Assembly (NCBI GenBank): GCA_900553105.1
Contig: USCE01000017.1
Coordinates: forward strand, 1-15,903
Source: an uncultured Sutterella sp.
GTDB taxonomy: Bacteria; Pseudomonadota; Gammaproteobacteria; Burkholderiales; Burkholderiaceae_F
Direction: 5' to 3'
DNA: 15,903 nucleotides
This document shows positions 13,341-15,903 of the stretch, one piece after another. The stretch's first letter is position 1, and every line of letters begins with the position of its first letter. The translations under genes were made by a program, and so were the position numbers. Below the pieces are notes generated by a model, which worked only from the letters and a program-made list of their open reading frames with translations, made no database searches and had not been told where the DNA came from.

Positions 13341-13691
13341 ATGAAACGAATCACTTTACTTATTTGTGCTTGCACGGTCTCCGCTCTTTTGGCCGGTTGT
13401 ATGGCTACTCGTGTCACCCCACAAGGACAATCTGTTGTCATTGTGCAAAGTTTACCGTCTCAATATCAATGCACCTATAAAGGCGAAGTTGCTGGCTCAC
13501 AAGGCAACTGGCTGACCGGAGGTTGGACTACCAATCGCAACCTGGCCTTGGGCGCTCGAAATGAGCTCAGAAATGAAGCGGCCAAAATCGGCGCAAACGT
13601 TGTCGTCATTAGTGAAACCTTAAGTAGTAACGATGCTGACAATTCGTTGGAAAACGTCACACATATCGGTCGCGCGTACTACTGTCGCTAA
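13341..13691 (+). CDS. DUF4156-family lipoprotein
   Basis: This 116-aa envelope lipoprotein has a signal peptide (KRITLLICACTVSALLAGC) with lipobox LAGC and lipidated Cys20. The mature part resembles DUF4156 proteins such as E. coli YjeI from memory: GQSVVIV, a Cys in YQCTYKG, NWLTGG, GARNELRNEAAKIGANVVV, and a terminal GRAYYC. The Cys44 and Cys115 equivalents could form a disulfide in the periplasm. Met21 follows the lipid Cys, so outer-membrane sorting is expected. The start is supported by AGGA at 13330-13333, seven nt before the ATG. The molecular function of the family is not known to me. It is convergent with the response regulator gene. Confidence 0.85.
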   Translation: MKRITLLICACTVSALLAGCMATRVTPQGQSVVIVQSLPSQYQCTYKGEVAGSQGNWLTGGWTTNRNLALGARNELRNEAAKIGANVVVISETLSSNDADNSLENVTHIGRAYYCR

Positions 13692-13730
13692 TTAAGTAAG
13701 ACAGATCCTCCCCTAGCACCCGGCACATAT

Positions 13731-13772
13731 AAAAAACGGGACATCAACCTGAGTTGTGTTCCGTTTATTATT
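13731..13772. terminator. Imperfect bidirectional terminator
   Basis: AAAACGGGACATCAAC (13733-13748), loop CTGA, GTTGTGTTCCGTTT (13753-13766) form a stem with one bulge/mismatch region between convergent genes. On the minus strand the tail is six T residues, making it stronger in that direction. Confidence 0.6.
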
Positions 13773-13806
13773 TGTTCTGAAAAGTAATGATCGTGTCAGG
13801 AATTCT

Positions 13807-14511
13807 TTAGATCGTGATACCGCGTTCACGTCCCCACAATGCAGCTTGAGTTCTTGAAGCAAATCCCATCTTCTTTAAAAGATGTTTGACATGAACTTTA
13901 ACTGTACCGATCGAGATATTAAGATAATCGGCAATTTCTTGGTTGCGCATGCCGATCGACAGGCATTTGAGTACGTCCTTCTCACGGTTTGTCAGCGCCC
14001 CCAAATCGGCAACATTATCTTGGGCATCATCACGGAAGGAGCGCGTTAGCGCTGCCATTAAGCGATTACTGACAACAACTTGCCCTTGGGCCACCCGTTT
14101 GATTTGCATCAACAGTTCAGACACTTCAATTAACTTGGACAAATAGCCTTCGGCCTGGAAATGAACCGTTGTCATCAATTCTTCACTGTCATCACGATCG
14201 GTGAGCATAATCACACGAGCCGGTTTTGGCAAAGACGTTGCATAACGCAAAAGCTCCGTTGAAATCCCCTTTTTCATGTGCATGTCAATAATCACGAGAC
14301 TCGGTTGCAGACGATCCATGTAAAACATGCCCAACTGTTTGTCACCGGTTTCTGCAATGTTCGTAAAGAGTGACTCTTCGTGAAGTTTTGCGGCCAACGC
14401 TTCGCGAAAAAGCGGGGAATTGTCCACGATCACAACATTATTTTGTACAACCTGTTGTGATTGTTGCTCAGATTGTTGTTCGATTATTGGATGAATACTT
14501 GGATTATCCAT
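13807..14511 (-). CDS. LuxR/NarL-family response regulator, orphan
   Basis: This is a 234-aa two-domain transcription factor. Residues 1-25 form a Gln-rich extension (EQQSEQQSQQVVQNN) absent from typical NarL proteins. Residues 26-145 form a receiver domain with the predicted phospho-acceptor Asp76 (LVIIDMHM), Thr104 (VIMLTD) and Lys126 (GYLSK). The acidic pocket is Asp30-Asn31 where most members have two acidic residues. Residues ~172-230 form a LuxR-type helix-turn-helix (LTNREKDVLKCLSIG, NQEIADYLNISIGTVKVHVK). It should activate or repress promoters as a dimer. No sensor kinase is adjacent. AGAGAG lies about 8 nt before the start. It lies 76 nt downstream of the amidohydrolase gene on the same strand, separated by a GC-rich hairpin. 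Targets are unknown. Confidence 0.9.
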   Translation of the reverse strand: MDNPSIHPIIEQQSEQQSQQVVQNNVVIVDNSPLFREALAAKLHEESLFTNIAETGDKQLGMFYMDRLQPSLVIIDMHMKKGISTELLRYATSLPKPARVIMLTDRDDSEELMTTVHFQAEGYLSKLIEVSELLMQIKRVAQGQVVVSNRLMAALTRSFRDDAQDNVADLGALTNREKDVLKCLSIGMRNQEIADYLNISIGTVKVHVKHLLKKMGFASRTQAALWGRERGITI

Positions 14512-14542
14512 TGCTAGCTCTCTTTTGCTCTTGGGTGAGGTT

Positions 14543-14578
14543 ACGGCCGCGCGATTAGTTTCATTTTAGCGCGGCCGT
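14543..14578 (-). terminator. GC-rich hairpin between the amidohydrolase and response-regulator genes
   Basis: A perfect 10-bp stem, ACGGCCGCGC (14543-14552) with GCGCGGCCGT (14569-14578), has a 16-nt AT-rich loop. It has no T tract in either direction, so it may be a partial terminator, an RNA-processing or stabilising hairpin, or an operator instead of a classical terminator. Confidence 0.45.
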
Positions 14579-14587
14579 CCTTAGGCA

Positions 14588-15853
14588 TTATTCGTCGTAA
14601 TGCGACACGGCTGCCCAAAGGATATCCGTACCTTGCATAAAGTCTTCAATCTTCATGGCTTCATGCGGGTTATGCGAGCCAAGTTGATTAGCAACGAAGA
14701 TCATTGCAACCGGAACGCCGTTGTTGCCCAAAACAGCTGAGTCATGACCGGCTCCCGAGGCCAAACGCATGCAAGGGATCCCCTCGGCTTCAGCACTCTT
14801 TTGCAAAGTATCACTTAATGCAGCATCAACACCCGACGGCGCTGTCAAAAGCGCGGGATCAAATTCAATTTTCAAGCCGCGTTCTTCGCAAATTTCTTCA
14901 GCATAACGCACCATGAGGTCATGGAAACGTTGGCAGGTATCAGCACTTAAACTGCGGATATCGACAGAGAATGTCACTTCACCCGGGATCACAGAAATAG
15001 CGGCACTGGAAGCCAACTTCACAACGCCGACCGTAAAGACTAAATCTTCACCCTTGACCAACCAACGATCCCAAGCACGGTCAATTCGTTGCACAAGCTC
15101 CGTAAATCCCATTAAAGCATCATGACGATACTGCTTATCGGTAGCACCAGAGTGAGCGGCCTCGCCAATAATACGAACAGCTTTGTGACGAACGTTGCCG
15201 CGAATACCGGTCACAATACCGGCGCGAGCCTGAGTTTGAGCATCAAGAGTCGGTCCTTGTTCAATGTGCAACTCAACGAATGCAGCAATGCGGCTGATGT
15301 CCACTAGCGGTTTGCCACCAGAGACCGCTGCCGTATCGATTCCACAACTTTGCATGGCCTCGCCCAACGTGCAAGAACCGTCACGGATTTTTAAATTAAG
15401 GTCTTTTTCCGTCAACTTGCCGAGCATACCCAAAGAACCCATGTAGGCTTTGCCGAAGAACGAGCTTTCTTCACCGCGCATCATGAGCACCGTGTAGTCA
15501 CGCTTGGGTTGGAAGCCCACTTCACGCATCCACCAAGCCACCGTCAAAGCGGCAGTCACACCGGCCAAACCGTCGTAATTGCCGCCTTGAGGAACGCTGT
15601 CAACGTGAGAGCCTGATACAAAGGCCGGTAACGTGCGATCTTGCCCAGGTAGCGTCATCCAAACGTTGCCGGCGCGATCTCCAGTAATCTCCAAATTCAG
15701 TCCACGGCCGACTTCAGTAAGATAGTTGAGAACTTCGGTTTCTTTGGCCGAAAAAGCTTGGCGGCTGACACCTTGCACATCGCGACTCATTTCGCGAATA
15801 TCATTAAAAATCTTCTGCGCAAAGGCAACACCTTTTAATTGCAAGTTAGACAT
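14588..15853 (-). CDS. M20-type Zn-dependent amidase (allantoate amidohydrolase / N-carbamoyl-L-amino acid hydrolase family)
   Basis: This 421-aa cytosolic binuclear metallohydrolase belongs to the hydantoinase/carbamoylase branch of peptidase family M20, which cleaves ureido groups of N-carbamoyl amino acids, beta-ureidopropionate or allantoate. The metal ligands are visible: His83 in SGSHVDSVPQGG, bridging Asp94 in NYDGLAGV, Glu128/Glu129 in RGEESSFFG, His196 in VELHIEQGPTL, and the His in SHNPHEAM near the C-terminus. GAGHDSAVLG is also typical. A dimerisation lid domain lies at about 205-325. The ATG at 15853 is preceded by GGAGA at about 5 nt; the frame extends to 15886, but that upstream ATG lacks support. 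The exact substrate cannot be told from sequence, and no hydantoinase, allantoinase or permease gene is in view. Confidence 0.9.
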   Translation of the reverse strand: MSNLQLKGVAFAQKIFNDIREMSRDVQGVSRQAFSAKETEVLNYLTEVGRGLNLEITGDRAGNVWMTLPGQDRTLPAFVSGSHVDSVPQGGNYDGLAGVTAALTVAWWMREVGFQPKRDYTVLMMRGEESSFFGKAYMGSLGMLGKLTEKDLNLKIRDGSCTLGEAMQSCGIDTAAVSGGKPLVDISRIAAFVELHIEQGPTLDAQTQARAGIVTGIRGNVRHKAVRIIGEAAHSGATDKQYRHDALMGFTELVQRIDRAWDRWLVKGEDLVFTVGVVKLASSAAISVIPGEVTFSVDIRSLSADTCQRFHDLMVRYAEEICEERGLKIEFDPALLTAPSGVDAALSDTLQKSAEAEGIPCMRLASGAGHDSAVLGNNGVPVAMIFVANQLGSHNPHEAMKIEDFMQGTDILWAAVSHYDE

Positions 15854-15903
15854 GACTTCTCCAAATGGGTATAAATTCTGTCTCATTTTAGTGATTTTAG
15901 ACA

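Noticed and set aside
15854..15886. Eleven-codon longer start for the M20 amidase
   Set aside because: The ATG at 15853 has a well-placed GGAGA, while the upstream ATG has no ribosome-binding site and reads through it.
1..15903. CRISPR arrays, insertion sequences, phage or toxin-antitoxin genes
   Set aside because: No regularly spaced repeats, transposase or integrase motifs, or terminal inverted repeats with target duplications were seen by eye. The pair of tRNA genes has no adjacent integrase or duplicated 3' end.

Overview
The window looks like part of a gut-type betaproteobacterium, most probably Sutterellaceae (Sutterella/Parasutterella-like). This is inferred from moderate GC, proteobacterial PepN, MetNI, TrmB and UppP proteins, a proteobacterial-type 6S RNA, a DUF4156 lipoprotein, and anaerobic metabolism genes: an [FeFe] hydrogenase and a Wolinella-type fumarate reductase cytochrome b. 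The genus assignment comes from recalled resemblance and not from a search. The first 49 bases are not genomic. They are an untrimmed Illumina Nextera i7 adapter with its 8-nt index and the Tn5 mosaic end, so the first gene is cut at the contig edge and its apparent start codon lies in adapter.

Layout from left to right. (1) 50-3882: pepN (5' truncated), fbp and a small membrane-protein ORF form one tight operon closed by a perfect-hairpin terminator. (2) 3885-6111: a single-gene unit encodes a 675-residue fusion of a two-[4Fe-4S]-cluster [FeFe] hydrogenase with rubredoxin, rubrerythrin and a second rubredoxin domain. It has its own promoter region, a 22-bp inverted repeat upstream, and an internal Shine-Dalgarno plus in-frame ATG exactly at the fusion joint. 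(3) 6113-8411: mscL on the minus strand faces away from tRNA-Gly(CCC), which leads without a terminator into trmB and uppP. (4) 8412-8940: a structured element on the minus strand that I identify as 6S RNA, then tRNA-Thr(CGT) with a strong promoter and terminator. (5) 8956-10766: metN-metI methionine importer genes without metQ, ending in a terminator shared with the convergent neighbour. (6) 10793-12121: a LapA-like membrane/coiled-coil protein (minus) divergent from upp. (7) 12122-13287: a 300-nt regulatory region with two identical palindromes 53 bp apart, then an isolated frdC. (8) 13307-15903: a DUF4156 lipoprotein, and on the minus strand an M20-type carbamoylase/allantoate amidohydrolase followed by an orphan LuxR-type response regulator.

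Most of the window is housekeeping: peptide and pyrimidine salvage, gluconeogenesis, cell-wall lipid recycling, osmotic release and tRNA modification. The biologically striking parts are anaerobic. The hydrogenase-rubrerythrin fusion could couple H2 oxidation directly to peroxide reduction in one polypeptide. The lone diheme fumarate reductase anchor sits behind what looks like a dedicated double operator. No mobile elements, CRISPR arrays, rRNA or integrase-type genes were seen.
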